Positions 1 through 8,588 of a stretch of DNA of 64,000 nucleotides are shown here, piece by piece. The stretch covers positions 3,596,001 to 3,660,000 of the forward strand of contig NZ_CP034451.1 of the NCBI RefSeq assembly GCF_003952525.1. Reading direction: 5' to 3'. The position numbers and the translations under genes were made by a program. The number at the start of each line of letters is the position of its first letter. Positions within the stretch are counted from its first letter, which is position 1. A model generated the notes under the pieces. It was not told the DNA's origin and searched no databases. It worked only from the letters and a program-made list of their open reading frames with translations. Source of the stretch: Mesorhizobium sp. M3A.F.Ca.ET.080.04.2.1 (GTDB taxonomy: Bacteria > Pseudomonadota > Alphaproteobacteria > Rhizobiales > Rhizobiaceae).

Positions 1-78
1 CCGCAATCATGCGGGATTGAAAAACAAACGGGAAACGAGTAGTTCTTTTCTGATCATCAAGTTTTATTTGGAGATCGG

Positions 79-1005
79 ATGTCTCGCCTGCTGCCCGGAA
101 CGCGAGCGCTGCGGACCTTCGAGGCAGCAGCTCGGCATCTCAATTTCACCCGCGCCGCCGACGAGCTCGGCCTGACCCCGGCGGCGGTCAGCCACCAGAT
201 CAAGGAGATTGAGGAGCAGCTCGAACTGGTGCTGTTCACGCGCACCAGCCGCACCATCCGGCTGACGGAGGCGGGCAATGTGCTTCACGAGGCGTCGATC
301 GATGCGCTCGACCTGCTCAACCGCGCCGTCAGCCGCGCGCGCAAGATGACGCGGGGCACCTCGCTGCTGAAAGTGACGCTCGACGCACAGTTCGCGACAA
401 AGTGGCTGATGCGGCGCGTCGACGATTTTCGCCGGCACAAGCCGAGCGTCGAGCTGCGCTTCGACATCACTTACGACATCAGGGACTTCGAGCGCGACGA
501 TGTCGATGCCGGCATTCGCTTTGGAGCCGGCAAGTATCCGGGGCTGTGCGCGCACCGGCTGTTCGATAACATCATCATTCCGGTGTGCAGCCCGGCGCTG
601 CTTGCGTCAGGCCCGCCGCTCAAGGAGCCGCGCGATCTCTTCCACCATACGCTTGCGCATATCGAATGGTCGCAACAGGGCGTGACATGGCCGAACTGGC
701 AGATGTGGATGCACGCGGCCGGGGTCGATGATTTCGACGACAGCCGAATCCTCGTCTTCAGATCGTCGACCGACGCCGCCCAGGCGGCGCTCGAAGGCAA
801 TGCCGTCGCCTTGGCCGACTTCGCGATGGTGGCCAACGACCTTTCCCAAGGCAGGCTGATCAGGCCTTTCGAGCTCGGCATCAAGGTGGCGCCGGAGTTC
901 GCCTATTTCCTGGTTTACCCGCAAGAAGCCAAGGACGATGCGCGTATCGTCGCCTTCCGCGAATGGCTTCTGGACGAGGTGGCGAAAGAAGCGGACGTCG
1001 CGTAG
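79..1005 (+). CDS. LysR-family transcriptional regulator (GcvA-like)
   Basis: This 308-aa protein has the standard LysR layout. A winged helix-turn-helix spans about residues 8-68 (LRTFEAAARHLNFTRAADEL, then a recognition helix around LTPAAVSHQIKEIEEQL). A periplasmic-binding-protein-like effector domain spans about residues 95-300. The wording of the HTH (AARHLNFTRAADELGLTPAAVSHQI) is typical of the GcvA subgroup. LysR proteins usually activate a divergently placed target, but only 78 bases lie upstream in the window, so any partner gene is out of view. The start is preceded by TTTGGAGATCGG, a good ribosome binding site. The ligand cannot be predicted. The family call is secure, and the GcvA-like label is by resemblance only. 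Confidence 0.93.
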   Translation: MSRLLPGTRALRTFEAAARHLNFTRAADELGLTPAAVSHQIKEIEEQLELVLFTRTSRTIRLTEAGNVLHEASIDALDLLNRAVSRARKMTRGTSLLKVTLDAQFATKWLMRRVDDFRRHKPSVELRFDITYDIRDFERDDVDAGIRFGAGKYPGLCAHRLFDNIIIPVCSPALLASGPPLKEPRDLFHHTLAHIEWSQQGVTWPNWQMWMHAAGVDDFDDSRILVFRSSTDAAQAALEGNAVALADFAMVANDLSQGRLIRPFELGIKVAPEFAYFLVYPQEAKDDARIVAFREWLLDEVAKEADVA

Positions 1006-1041
1006 CGATGCTCAACGGCCGCGCAGTCTCGCGACACAGCT

Positions 1042-1467
1042 TCAGCCTGTCGGGGCTGCCGGCGCGCCGAACCAGCCGATCACCACCCCGATGATCAGCA
1101 AGACGCCGAGCCAATGGCCGGCGTCGATCAGCGTCAGGTCCCAGCCGAAGCCCTGATAGCGGTGATTGACCGAAAGCGTGGTGGCGACGAAGCCCAGCCA
1201 CAGGAGGAAACCGAAGATCACTCCGGCAACCGGGTTGGGCTCGCCGCCGGTGATGGCGCCGATCACCAGCGTCATGATCAAGGCCATGATCAACTCGGCG
1301 ATGAAGCTTATGATGAACGGAGCGAACGAGCGCCTCATGGCGGCCGGATCGAGCTTCGCCGCTTTCAGCCACGGCTTGCTCAAACCCATGTACCAGGCGG
1401 CGCCGAACAGCCATGCTGCGACGGCGGCGACGATCACCGCCAGCCAGTTCACGGTTGAAAAATCCAT
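1042..1467 (-). CDS. DUF1761 family membrane protein
   Basis: A 141-aa integral membrane protein with four hydrophobic segments: an N-terminal one (LAVIVAAVAAWLFGAAWYMG), one around FIISFIAELIMALIMTLVIG, one around VAGVIFGFLLWLGFVATTLS, and a C-terminal one (WLGVLLIIGVVIGWFG). The N-terminal motif with W, F, G, WYMGLSKPW followed by an acidic/polar loop is characteristic of the DUF1761 family, whose function is unknown. The ATG at 1467 is chosen because a strong GGAGGGG site sits just upstream; an open frame continues to 1746 but overlaps the methyltransferase gene on the same strand. It converges on the LysR gene and lies 95 bases downstream of the methyltransferase, so it is probably its own unit. 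Confidence 0.8.
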   Translation of the reverse strand: MDFSTVNWLAVIVAAVAAWLFGAAWYMGLSKPWLKAAKLDPAAMRRSFAPFIISFIAELIMALIMTLVIGAITGGEPNPVAGVIFGFLLWLGFVATTLSVNHRYQGFGWDLTLIDAGHWLGVLLIIGVVIGWFGAPAAPTG

Positions 1468-1562
1468 GGTCCCCTCCGAACGCATGTCGCTCAAAGCTGG
1501 ATTGCGGAGACAACGATGCGTGATATCGACTCGGCAGAGGGAATCCCTGTTCGCCGGCGGCG

Positions 1563-2234
1563 TCAAGCGGGAACGGCCGAACCCCATCGCCAGACGGTGG
1601 TGCGCTTGACTTCCGCGTCCTCCAGCACGCGCGTCACCGGCACCTGATAGACGGCAAGCGACTGCAATCCTGTCCTCGGCAGATAGGCGCGGCCGGGATC
1701 GCCGATGAGGATGTCGGCACCGCGCGCGGCCAAGCTCGCGAACCACGGCGTCAGCCGATCGGCGAAGGCCTTGTCGTAGAAGACGTCGCCGGCAAGTACG
1801 ACATCCCAGTCGTCGTCCGCGCCGACGCAGTCGACGCCCAGGAATTTTGCCTCCAGTCCGTTGGCTTCGAGATTGATGGCAATCGCCGTCTCGCAGAAAG
1901 GATCGATATCGGCCGCGATGACTTGCCGCGCGCCGGCCTTCAGCGCAGCGATGGCGACCAGGCCTGAGCCGGAGGCGAAATCAAGCACGCGCTTGCCGCG
2001 GACTGTTGCCGGATGGTCGAGGACATAGCGGGCAAGGCCCTGGCCGCCGGCCCAGGCGAAGGCCCAGAAGGGCGGCGGCAGGCCGATCTCGGCCAGTTCC
2101 TCCTCAGTGCGCAGCCATAGATCATGCGCCTCATCAGCCAGGTTCAGCAGCACTTCCGGCACATGCGGCGGCGCCAGCAGCGCCGTGTTGTCGAGGATGA
2201 ATTTCTTCGCGGTCTTGGGCGTGAGCCTCTTCAC
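1563..2234 (-). CDS. class I SAM-dependent protein methyltransferase (ETFB-lysine methyltransferase-like)
   Basis: A 223-aa Rossmann-type methyltransferase. Motif I is VLDFASGSGLVAIAA (about residues 85-100). It is followed by the acidic strand end VIAADIDPF and a motif around DVVLAGDVFYD. Before motif I lies PPPFWAFAWAGGQGLARYVL, which is typical of the nicotinamide N-methyltransferase-like / METTL20 group. Bacterial members of that group (the Agrobacterium homologue is characterised) methylate lysines on the beta subunit of electron transfer flavoprotein. Its start overlaps the stop of the EVE-domain gene by four bases (ATGA), so it is the last gene of the leftward tsaD-gpsA-yciI-EVE run. 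The fold is certain; the ETFB substrate is inferred from motif resemblance. Confidence 0.82.
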   Translation of the reverse strand: MKRLTPKTAKKFILDNTALLAPPHVPEVLLNLADEAHDLWLRTEEELAEIGLPPPFWAFAWAGGQGLARYVLDHPATVRGKRVLDFASGSGLVAIAALKAGARQVIAADIDPFCETAIAINLEANGLEAKFLGVDCVGADDDWDVVLAGDVFYDKAFADRLTPWFASLAARGADILIGDPGRAYLPRTGLQSLAVYQVPVTRVLEDAEVKRTTVWRWGSAVPA

Positions 2235-2656
2235 GGGGCCGGGTTGAGATCAGCCATGCGGCAGACCTCTTTCCATTCGTCCGGCGTCACCGGCTGCACG
2301 GAGAGCCGCCCAAGCCGGACCAGCGCCATCTCGGCAAGCTTCGGATTGGCCTTGACCTGTTCCAGCGTCACCGGCTTCGGCACGTCCTTGAAAGCGCGGA
2401 TATCGACGCATTCCCAGCGCGGGTCGTCGGTCGTGCTGTCGGGATGCGCAAGCGCGCAGACCTCGGCGATGCCGACGATGTTGAGCCCCTCGTTGGAGTG
2501 ATAGAAGAAGCCGAGATCGCCGATCTGCATGGCCTTCATGTTGTTGCGCGCGGCATAGTTGCGCACGCCGTCCCACTGCGTGCCGGCCTTGCCCTTGGCT
2601 TTCAGGGCCTCGAAGGAAAAGACCGAGGGTTCGGACTTGAACAGCCAGTAGTTCAT
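2231..2656 (-). CDS. EVE domain-containing protein
   Basis: A 141-aa single-domain protein starting MNYWLFKSEPSVFSFEAL, followed by WDGVRNYAARNNMKAMQIGD and LGFFYHSN. This is the hallmark of EVE-domain proteins of the thymocyte nuclear protein 1 type, which are structurally related to PUA and YTH domains and are thought to bind modified bases in DNA or RNA. The length equals a full stand-alone EVE domain. It sits in the leftward run below gpsA and yciI, and its stop overlaps the methyltransferase start by four bases, so the two are probably translationally coupled. Its target base is unknown. The position beside a tRNA-modification gene (tsaD) fits housekeeping better than phage defence. Confidence 0.9.
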   Translation of the reverse strand: MNYWLFKSEPSVFSFEALKAKGKAGTQWDGVRNYAARNNMKAMQIGDLGFFYHSNEGLNIVGIAEVCALAHPDSTTDDPRWECVDIRAFKDVPKPVTLEQVKANPKLAEMALVRLGRLSVQPVTPDEWKEVCRMADLNPAP

Positions 2657-2732
2657 CCCACTTTATCCCGTTGCCATTGCCGGATCGTCACGCACAGCGT
2701 TGCATCGTCTTATCCTTACCCTCGCGTCGTCC

Positions 2733-3029
2733 CTACGGGGAGACGGGCTTCTGGAAGACCCAGTTCCAGGCACGGATTTCGACGCTTTCGAAGAGGCCGG
2801 CCTTGGCATAGGGATCGGCGGCGGCCAAGGCTTGCGCGCCGGCCATGTCCGGGGCCTCGATCATCACAAGGCTGCCGTCGGGCTTGCCGTCGGCGTCGAG
2901 GAAAGGGCCGGCAAAGGCAAGCCTGCCTTCGCTGATCAGACCCTCCAGGAAGGCCGCGTGCGCCGGTCGCGTGTCGATACGCAGCTGCAGGCTGCCTGGC
3001 TTATCCTTGCAAATCAACGCAAACAGCAT
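2733..3029 (-). CDS. YciI family protein
   Basis: A 98-aa small alpha/beta ferredoxin-like protein. It carries the YciI landmarks: an N-terminal strand (MLFALICKDKPG), RPAHAAFLEGL with the conserved His, a middle GPFLDADGKPDGSLVMIEA, and a C-terminal ADPYAKAGLFESVEIRAW segment. Family members have a His-Asp pair in a putative active site, but no general reaction is known. It starts 19 bases after the stop of gpsA and is probably part of the tsaD-gpsA operon. The start ATG has only a weak GAAG element upstream, consistent with translation as an internal operon gene. Confidence 0.88.
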   Translation of the reverse strand: MLFALICKDKPGSLQLRIDTRPAHAAFLEGLISEGRLAFAGPFLDADGKPDGSLVMIEAPDMAGAQALAAADPYAKAGLFESVEIRAWNWVFQKPVSP

Positions 3030-3048
3030 GTCTTCAAGCTCCGCTTGT

Positions 3049-4068
3049 TCAGATGTCGGTTTCGGTTTTGAGCGGTCGCGTCATCAGCGCGGTGACGGCC
3101 TGGTCGATGGTCACTTTGCCGTCGAGGATGGCGGCGACGGCGGAAATGATCGGAGCCTCGATCTGCCGCTCGGCGGCGATGCGGGCGGCGATGCCCGCCG
3201 TGGGCACGCCTTCGGCGAGCGGCAGGCCGGCAAGAGGCTTGCCCTGTCCGAGTGCCAGTCCATAGGCGAAGTTGCGCGATTGCGCCGAGGAGCAGGTGAG
3301 CAGCAGGTCGCCGAGACCGGAAAGGCCCATCAGCGTTTCCGCCTTCGCGCCGAAGGCGGCGCCGATGCGGCGCAGCTCGACGAAACCGCGTGTCACCATG
3401 GCGGCCTGGGCGCTGGCGCCGAGCCCGGCGCCGGTGACGGCGCCCGCTGCGATGGCGAAGACATTCTTCAGCGCGCCGCCGATCTCGACGCCAATCAGGT
3501 CTTCGCTGGAATAGCAGCGCAGGTTTTCGGCCGAAAAGCGCACGGCAAGCTGCGCCGCCAATTCTGCCTGGCGGGCGGCAACCACCACGGCCGTCGGCAG
3601 GCCGCGTGCGACGTCACTGGCAAAGCTCGGACCGGACAGCGCTGCGACGGGGTTCCCGGGCAGGCTCTCCTCGACGATCGCCGACAGCAGCGCGCCGGTG
3701 GCGCGTTCGATGCCCTTGGCGCAGAGCACCAGCGGCGCGCCTCCAGGAACGTGATCGCGTGCAGCGGCCAGCACCGCGCGCAGCGATTGCGCCGGGGTCA
3801 CCGCCAGCACGCAATTGGCATTGTCCAGCGCGGTGGCAAGATCGGTCGTCGCGGCGATGCCGGGGTCGATCACGATGCCGGGCAGATAGCGCGGGTTCTC
3901 GCCGCGCCGAATCGCGGCGACGGTTTCCGCGTCGCGGGCGTAGAGCCGCACGTCATGGCCGGCGCGCAGCATGGCGAGCGCCAGCGCCGTGCCCCAGGCG
4001 CCGCCGCCCAGCACCGCAACGCGCCAGCCGCTGGCTTGCCTGTTGCCGCTCGTGGCCTTCTTGCTCAT
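3049..4068 (-). CDS. gpsA: NAD(P)-dependent glycerol-3-phosphate dehydrogenase
   Basis: A 339-aa cytoplasmic enzyme that reduces dihydroxyacetone phosphate to sn-glycerol 3-phosphate for phospholipid synthesis. The N-terminal dinucleotide-binding fold shows [20 protein letters not shown]. The family motif VLCAKGIE and the catalytic-domain wording [19 protein letters not shown] and [15 protein letters not shown] (with the catalytic lysine) are all present. The length is normal. Its ATG overlaps the tsaD stop by four bases (ATGA), indicating coupling. A tsaD-gpsA pair is common in Rhizobiales. Confidence 0.97.
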   Translation of the reverse strand: MSKKATSGNRQASGWRVAVLGGGAWGTALALAMLRAGHDVRLYARDAETVAAIRRGENPRYLPGIVIDPGIAATTDLATALDNANCVLAVTPAQSLRAVLAAARDHVPGGAPLVLCAKGIERATGALLSAIVEESLPGNPVAALSGPSFASDVARGLPTAVVVAARQAELAAQLAVRFSAENLRCYSSEDLIGVEIGGALKNVFAIAAGAVTGAGLGASAQAAMVTRGFVELRRIGAAFGAKAETLMGLSGLGDLLLTCSSAQSRNFAYGLALGQGKPLAGLPLAEGVPTAGIAARIAAERQIEAPIISAVAAILDGKVTIDQAVTALMTRPLKTETDI

Positions 4069-5153
4069 GCCTTGGCACCACGCCGGCCCGAGCCGACCAA
4101 AGGAGTTGAAATGCTGTCCAGCGGCCAGCGCGAGCGCGGCACGAAGTCGGCGGCATTGTCGCCGGCCATCCCGGCGCGCAGCCGCTCGATGCCGGCCCAG
4201 GCGATCATCGCCGCATTGTCAGTGCAGAGTTTTTGCGGTGGTGCGACAAAGGCGAAGCCGGCTTCCGAACAGAGCGTCTCCAGCGTCGCCTTGATCGTGC
4301 GGTTGGCGGCGACGCCGCCGGCGACGACCAGGGCCGGATTCTGCAAACCGGGAAATTCCTGGCCGAAGCGAGCAAGCGCCCGTGCGACACGATCGCCCAG
4401 CGCGTCCGCCACCGCCGCCTGGAAGGAGGCGCAGATGTCGGCGACATCCTGGTCGCTGAGCGGCGCGATCGCAGTTGCTGCCTGGCGCACGGCGGTCTTC
4501 AGCCCGGAGAAAGAGAAGTCCGGCTGCGCCGAGCCTTTCATCGGGCGTGGAAAGGCAAAGCGGCTGGCGTCGCCGGTGGCGGCCGTCTTCTCGACATTAG
4601 GCCCGCCTGGATAAGGCAGGCCGAGCATCTTGGCGGTCTTGTCGAATGCTTCGCCGAGCGCATCGTCGATGGTCGTCGCCCAACGCTGGTAGTCGCCGAC
4701 GCCGCGCACCGCGACGATCTGGGTATGGCCGCCGGAGACGAGCAGCAGCAGGTAGGGGAACTCGAGCCCGTCGGTCAGTCGCGCTGTCAGCGCGTGGCCC
4801 TCCAGGTGATTGATGGCGATCAGCGGCTTGTTGGCGGCGGCGGCGATCGCCTTTGCCGTCATCAAGCCGACGATCAGCCCGCCGACGAGACCCGGCCCGG
4901 CGGTGGCGGCAATCGCATCGACCTCGTCGAGCGACACGGCCGAATCGGCAAGAGCTGCCTCGACGATGCCGTCCAGCGCCTCGACATGGGCACGCGCCGC
5001 GATTTCCGGCACGACGCCGCCGAAGGCGGCATGTTCCTCGATCTGGCTCAGCACGATGTTGGACAGAATTTCGGGCGCGGAGCCGCTGTCGAGCGCCACC
5101 ACGCTGGCCGCCGTCTCGTCGCAACTCGTCTCAATGCCCAGAACGCGGATCAA
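4065..5153 (-). CDS. tsaD: tRNA N6-adenosine threonylcarbamoyltransferase TsaD
   Basis: A 362-aa ASKHA-fold enzyme. Together with TsaB and TsaE it transfers threonylcarbamoyl from threonylcarbamoyl-AMP to A37 of tRNAs that read ANN codons. Diagnostic motifs are [16 protein letters not shown] at the N terminus, [12 protein letters not shown] (the HxExH metal site), [13 protein letters not shown], and [13 protein letters not shown] toward the C terminus. The length matches the bacterial family. It heads the leftward run tsaD-gpsA-yciI-EVE-methyltransferase and is divergent from hemC across a 207-base gap that is largely filled by a long palindromic repeat. Confidence 0.97.
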   Translation of the reverse strand: MIRVLGIETSCDETAASVVALDSGSAPEILSNIVLSQIEEHAAFGGVVPEIAARAHVEALDGIVEAALADSAVSLDEVDAIAATAGPGLVGGLIVGLMTAKAIAAAANKPLIAINHLEGHALTARLTDGLEFPYLLLLVSGGHTQIVAVRGVGDYQRWATTIDDALGEAFDKTAKMLGLPYPGGPNVEKTAATGDASRFAFPRPMKGSAQPDFSFSGLKTAVRQAATAIAPLSDQDVADICASFQAAVADALGDRVARALARFGQEFPGLQNPALVVAGGVAANRTIKATLETLCSEAGFAFVAPPQKLCTDNAAMIAWAGIERLRAGMAGDNAADFVPRSRWPLDSISTPLVGSGRRGAKA

Positions 5154-5184
5154 TTCGTCGCTGTCCTCGAAGATTGTGTCGCCG

Positions 5185-5328
5185 GAGGTCTATCGATATT
5201 CAGGTGATGCCGGCCTGCAAATGGCGGGTTCCTGGGCTTCCGGTGCTCACGTACTTCACGTACGCTCCGCTCCTGTTCCCAGAACCCTGCATTTTCGACC
5301 CGGCCTGACCTGAATCTCGGCAGACCTC
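5185..5328. repeat. long palindromic intergenic element, RIME-like
   Basis: About 144 bp lie between divergent tsaD and hemC. The left arm starts at 5185 with GAGGTCTATCGATATTCAGG; the reverse complement of the right arm, ending at 5328, starts GAGGTCTGCCGAGATTCAGG. The match continues imperfectly through GGGTTC-TGGG blocks to the centre near 5250-5262, where CGTAC and GTACG flank a short TTCAC loop. The whole stretch can fold into one long hairpin. Rhizobial intergenic mosaic elements (RIME) have this size and architecture, but that assignment is by analogy. Any hemC promoter must lie inside or immediately after the element. Confidence 0.7.
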
Positions 5329-5360
5329 AGTTTGCCGGGGGTTATCACGGACTGCGCGCC

Positions 5361-6287
5361 ATGCAAACAACCTTGAAAATCGGAACCCGCGGCAGCCCGT
5401 TGGCGCTGGCCCAGGCGCATGAGACGCGAGCGCGGCTGATGGAGGCGCACGGCCTTCCGGAGCAGGCCTTCGAAGTGGTGGTCATATCGACGAGCGGCGA
5501 CCGCATCCAGGACCGGCCGCTGTCGGAAGCCGGCGGCAAGGGGCTGTTCACCAAGGAGATCGAGGAGGCGCTGCTCGACCGCCGCATCGACATCGCCGTG
5601 CATTCGTCCAAGGACATGCCGACCGTGCTCCCCGAAGGGCTGGAGCTCTCCGCCTTCCTGCCGCGCGAGGATGCGCGCGACGCCTTCATCGGCAAGGCGG
5701 CGCAGCGGATCGCCGACCTGCCGCATGGCGCCAGGGTCGGCTCGTCCTCACTGAGGCGCCAGGCGCTCATCCGGCGCATGCGGCCCGATCTCGAGGTGGT
5801 GATGTTCCGCGGCAATGTGCAGACCAGATTGCGAAAGCTCGACGAAGGCGTCGCCGACGGCACCATCCTCGCCTATGCCGGGCTGAAGCGGCTCGGGCTC
5901 GACAATGTCATCACCGATCTGATGTCGCTGGAGGCATTTCCGCCGGCGCCGGGGCAGGGCGCGATCGGTATCGAAAGCCGGATCGGTGACAGCGCGGTGG
6001 ATAGAATGCTGGCGGCTATACGCCATGCGCCGACCGGGCAGGCGCTGGCCTGCGAGCGTGCCTTCCTTGCCGCGCTCGACGGCTCCTGCCGCACGCCGAT
6101 CGCCGGCCATGCCACCGTCTCGGGGGAAATGCTGACCTTCGCCGGGCTGATCATCTCGCCCGACGGCAGGGAATCGCATGATGTCAGGCTGGACGGCCAG
6201 GCGACGGCTGCGGCGGAAATTGGAGCGGAGGCCGCGCGGACAGTGCGCGCCAGGGCGGGCGCCAAATTCTTCGACGGCTGGGCCTGA
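5361..6287 (+). CDS. hemC: hydroxymethylbilane synthase (porphobilinogen deaminase)
   Basis: A 308-aa enzyme that polymerises four porphobilinogen units into hydroxymethylbilane. It begins [20 protein letters not shown]. It has the conserved [20 protein letters not shown] and [10 protein letters not shown] motifs, [11 protein letters not shown] in the core, and the dipyrromethane-cofactor cysteine in [13 protein letters not shown] near residue 243. Length is typical. Its stop is two bases before hemD, and mic60 and hemY follow in the same direction, so this is the start of the late heme-synthesis operon. Confidence 0.97.
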   Translation: MQTTLKIGTRGSPLALAQAHETRARLMEAHGLPEQAFEVVVISTSGDRIQDRPLSEAGGKGLFTKEIEEALLDRRIDIAVHSSKDMPTVLPEGLELSAFLPREDARDAFIGKAAQRIADLPHGARVGSSSLRRQALIRRMRPDLEVVMFRGNVQTRLRKLDEGVADGTILAYAGLKRLGLDNVITDLMSLEAFPPAPGQGAIGIESRIGDSAVDRMLAAIRHAPTGQALACERAFLAALDGSCRTPIAGHATVSGEMLTFAGLIISPDGRESHDVRLDGQATAAAEIGAEAARTVRARAGAKFFDGWA

Positions 6288-6289
6288 GC

Positions 6290-7003
6290 ATGGTCGGCGT
6301 CCTGGTGACGAGGCCGGAACCGGGCGCCTCGCGCACGGCGCGGCGGCTGGAAGCACAGGGATTTCAGCCGGTCCTGCTGCCTTTGACCACAACCAGGGCA
6401 TTGCCGGTCGAGGCTGACGTCGTGCGCGGCGCCGCAGCGGTTGCCGTCACCAGCGCCAATGCGGTTCGCCACGCCCCGAAGGAACTGATCGCGGCGCTCG
6501 CAGCCCTGCCTTGCCATGCGGTCGGGAAAAGAACGGCCGAAGCCTGCCGGACGGCGGGATTTTCGTCTGTCAGCGAAGCGGCGGGCGACGCCGAGGCGCT
6601 GGCCGCCGCTATCGGCAGCGATCTTGCCGGCAAGGCGATCGTCTATCTGTGCGGCCGTGTTCGGTTTCCGGTCTTCGAGGAGCGGCTCGCCGCTGCCGGC
6701 GTGCAGGTCCATGCCATGGAGACGTATGACACGGCGCAATTGAGTTATACCGACGAAGAGATACAGGCGCGTCTTTCGGGCTGGTCGCCCGATATGGTGC
6801 TGCTCTATTCGGCAAATGCGGCTGCGGCATTGAGCCGTCTGGCGCGCCGGCCCGCTTTGCGCGGGGTTTTTGAAAAGGCAGCGTTTTTCGCGCTGTCCGC
6901 GCGCGTTGGCGGAGCATTGGACGGGATCGCCGAGGGCAGAATCCATATCGCGCCGCAGCCCGACGAGGACGCGCTGCTCAGGCTTTTGTCGCTTTCGCGC
7001 TAG
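6290..7003 (+). CDS. hemD: uroporphyrinogen-III synthase
   Basis: A 237-aa protein that cyclises hydroxymethylbilane with inversion of ring D. HemD proteins diverge strongly in sequence, but this one shows the N-terminal VLVTRPEPGASRTARRLEAQG, the AVTSANAVRHAP segment, the mid-protein LCGRVRFPVFEERLAAAGV, and the YSANAAAALSRL helix. It starts two bases after the hemC stop, which strongly supports the call. The length fits the family. It is followed by a 105-base gap and then mic60. Confidence 0.92.
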   Translation: MVGVLVTRPEPGASRTARRLEAQGFQPVLLPLTTTRALPVEADVVRGAAAVAVTSANAVRHAPKELIAALAALPCHAVGKRTAEACRTAGFSSVSEAAGDAEALAAAIGSDLAGKAIVYLCGRVRFPVFEERLAAAGVQVHAMETYDTAQLSYTDEEIQARLSGWSPDMVLLYSANAAAALSRLARRPALRGVFEKAAFFALSARVGGALDGIAEGRIHIAPQPDEDALLRLLSLSR

Positions 7004-7045
7004 GCCGCGTCATCACACCGCCCCTTTTCACCGCTGGGTGATGTG

Positions 7046-7067
7046 CTAGAGCATCCTTGAGCTCTAG
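7046..7067. repeat. short hairpin between hemD and mic60
   Basis: CTAGAGC at 7046-7052 and GCTCTAG at 7061-7067 form a seven-base perfect stem with an eight-base loop, downstream of hemD. It is not followed by a T run, so it is a weak terminator candidate. It could instead be an mRNA processing or stability structure inside the operon. Confidence 0.35.
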
Positions 7068-7108
7068 ATCCTTTGAACCATCCTCAAGCCAATTCGCGGA
7101 GCCCAAGC

Positions 7109-8578
7109 ATGGTCAAGACGCCGAAGGTGCGACATTCGAAGAGCCGCCGCGAGCCGGTGACGATCGAGCTCGAGCCCGGCGCCGTATCGCGAATCAGCGA
7201 CGAGGATGCCGCCAACTCCGGGCCTGATCTGGCGCGCACCGATGAGGCCAAGGCCGAAGAAGCCGCCGCCGCCTCGCAGCCGGAAGCTCCGGAAGAGCCC
7301 ATGCATGCCGAGCAGGCCGACATCGAGCCGTGGGAACACGCCGATGCGGCGCGAGCCGGAAACACCGAGGCCGAGGCCAAGAGCAAGGACGAGGCGGATG
7401 CGCCCTATCCCGGCGGCTCCGACGCAGCCGAGAGCGAGGCGAAGCGGTCCGACTACGATTTCGAGGACGCGTCGACGGCCAAGACCAGCTCTGGCACCGC
7501 GGCGCCGAGGGCCAGTGAGCCACGGAGCGACGAGCGCATCGCCACGCCGCCCCGGCGCGGCGTCGGCACCATAGCTGCGGGGATTGTCGGTGGCGTCATT
7601 GCGCTGGCCGGGGCCGGCCTGCTGCAGGCGGTCGGCCTGCTCGGCGCGCCGGTTTCCGGCGGAGCCCCGCTCGACAGCGTCAATGGCGAGATCGCTTCGC
7701 TGAAAAGCGAGGTCGCGGCGCTGAAGCAAGCGGGCGACAGCGGCGCTTCCGCCAAGGTCGATGACCTGGCATCGGCATTGGAGCAGATGAAGTCGGATGT
7801 CGCGTCGCTCAAATCCTCGGCCGGACAGGGCAGCGACGGTACGGCGCTCAAGACGCTCAGCGACAAGGTCGGCCAGATCGATACGGCCGTTGCCGATTTG
7901 CAGAAGGCCGGCAACGCCGCCCCTGCCGATCTCGGACCGCTCAACGAGAAGATTGCCGGGCTCGATGCGCTGGTGAAGTCCGCCGGCGAGGCGGCCAAGG
8001 CCGAGGAAGGCCGGATCGCGGCGCTGGAGCAATCGGTGTCGCAGCTCTCGGGCAAGGTCGAGGCGCAGGCCTCGCAGCCGAAGATCGCGCTCGCCATCGC
8101 AGCCTCGGCGCTGAAGGCGGCACTCGATCGCGGCGCGCCATTCGCAACCGAGCTCGACACCTTCGCGGCCATCGCGCCCGATGCTCCCGAGATCGCGGCC
8201 CTGCGGTCCTATGCCGAGAAGGGCGTGCCGACCCGGGCCACGATCGCCTCGGAAGTCGATGCGGCCGCCAGCGCCATGGTCGAGGCGGCGACGCCGGTCG
8301 ACCCGGATGCCGGCCTCTTCCAGAGCCTGGTGTCGAGCGCGAAATCGCTGGTCAAGGTGCGGCCGGTGGGCGCCGTCGAAGGCAAGGGCGTCCCCGAAAC
8401 CGTGGCGCGGATCGAAGTCGCGGTGAACCAGGGCGACTACGCCAAGGCACTCAGCGAATACGATACCCTGCCGGACACGGCGAAGACGGCGGGCGCCGAT
8501 TTTGCGAGCAAACTCAAGGCACGGCTCGAGGTCGAAAAGCAGCTCGATGCGCTGATTGCCGGCGCGATGAAGGCGTGA
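7109..8578 (+). CDS. Mic60/mitofilin-like inner membrane protein
   Basis: About 489 aa from the ATG at 7109. The first ~145 residues are acidic and low in complexity. One transmembrane helix follows (around GTIAAGIVGGVIALAGAGLL), then a long alanine-, lysine- and glutamate-rich coiled coil (about residues 180-340), then a compact C-terminal domain with KIALAIAASALKAALDRGAPF. This layout, and the position between hemD and hemY, match alphaproteobacterial Mic60, the homologue of the mitochondrial cristae-organising protein. A longer frame starts at 7073, but its N terminus lacks a better ribosome binding site. The protein probably shapes intracytoplasmic or envelope membranes; that role is known for the family and was not tested here. 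Confidence 0.87.
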   Translation: MVKTPKVRHSKSRREPVTIELEPGAVSRISDEDAANSGPDLARTDEAKAEEAAAASQPEAPEEPMHAEQADIEPWEHADAARAGNTEAEAKSKDEADAPYPGGSDAAESEAKRSDYDFEDASTAKTSSGTAAPRASEPRSDERIATPPRRGVGTIAAGIVGGVIALAGAGLLQAVGLLGAPVSGGAPLDSVNGEIASLKSEVAALKQAGDSGASAKVDDLASALEQMKSDVASLKSSAGQGSDGTALKTLSDKVGQIDTAVADLQKAGNAAPADLGPLNEKIAGLDALVKSAGEAAKAEEGRIAALEQSVSQLSGKVEAQASQPKIALAIAASALKAALDRGAPFATELDTFAAIAPDAPEIAALRSYAEKGVPTRATIASEVDAAASAMVEAATPVDPDAGLFQSLVSSAKSLVKVRPVGAVEGKGVPETVARIEVAVNQGDYAKALSEYDTLPDTAKTAGADFASKLKARLEVEKQLDALIAGAMKA

Positions 8579-8588
8579 GGACCGATAG

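Noticed and set aside
1..14. CCGCAATCATGCGG hairpin at the window edge
   Set aside because: Five-base stem with no T run. The gene it would terminate is outside the window.
2845..4614. 589-aa rightward open frame opposite gpsA and tsaD
   Set aside because: It is the antisense shadow of two secure genes, with composition typical of high-GC reverse frames.
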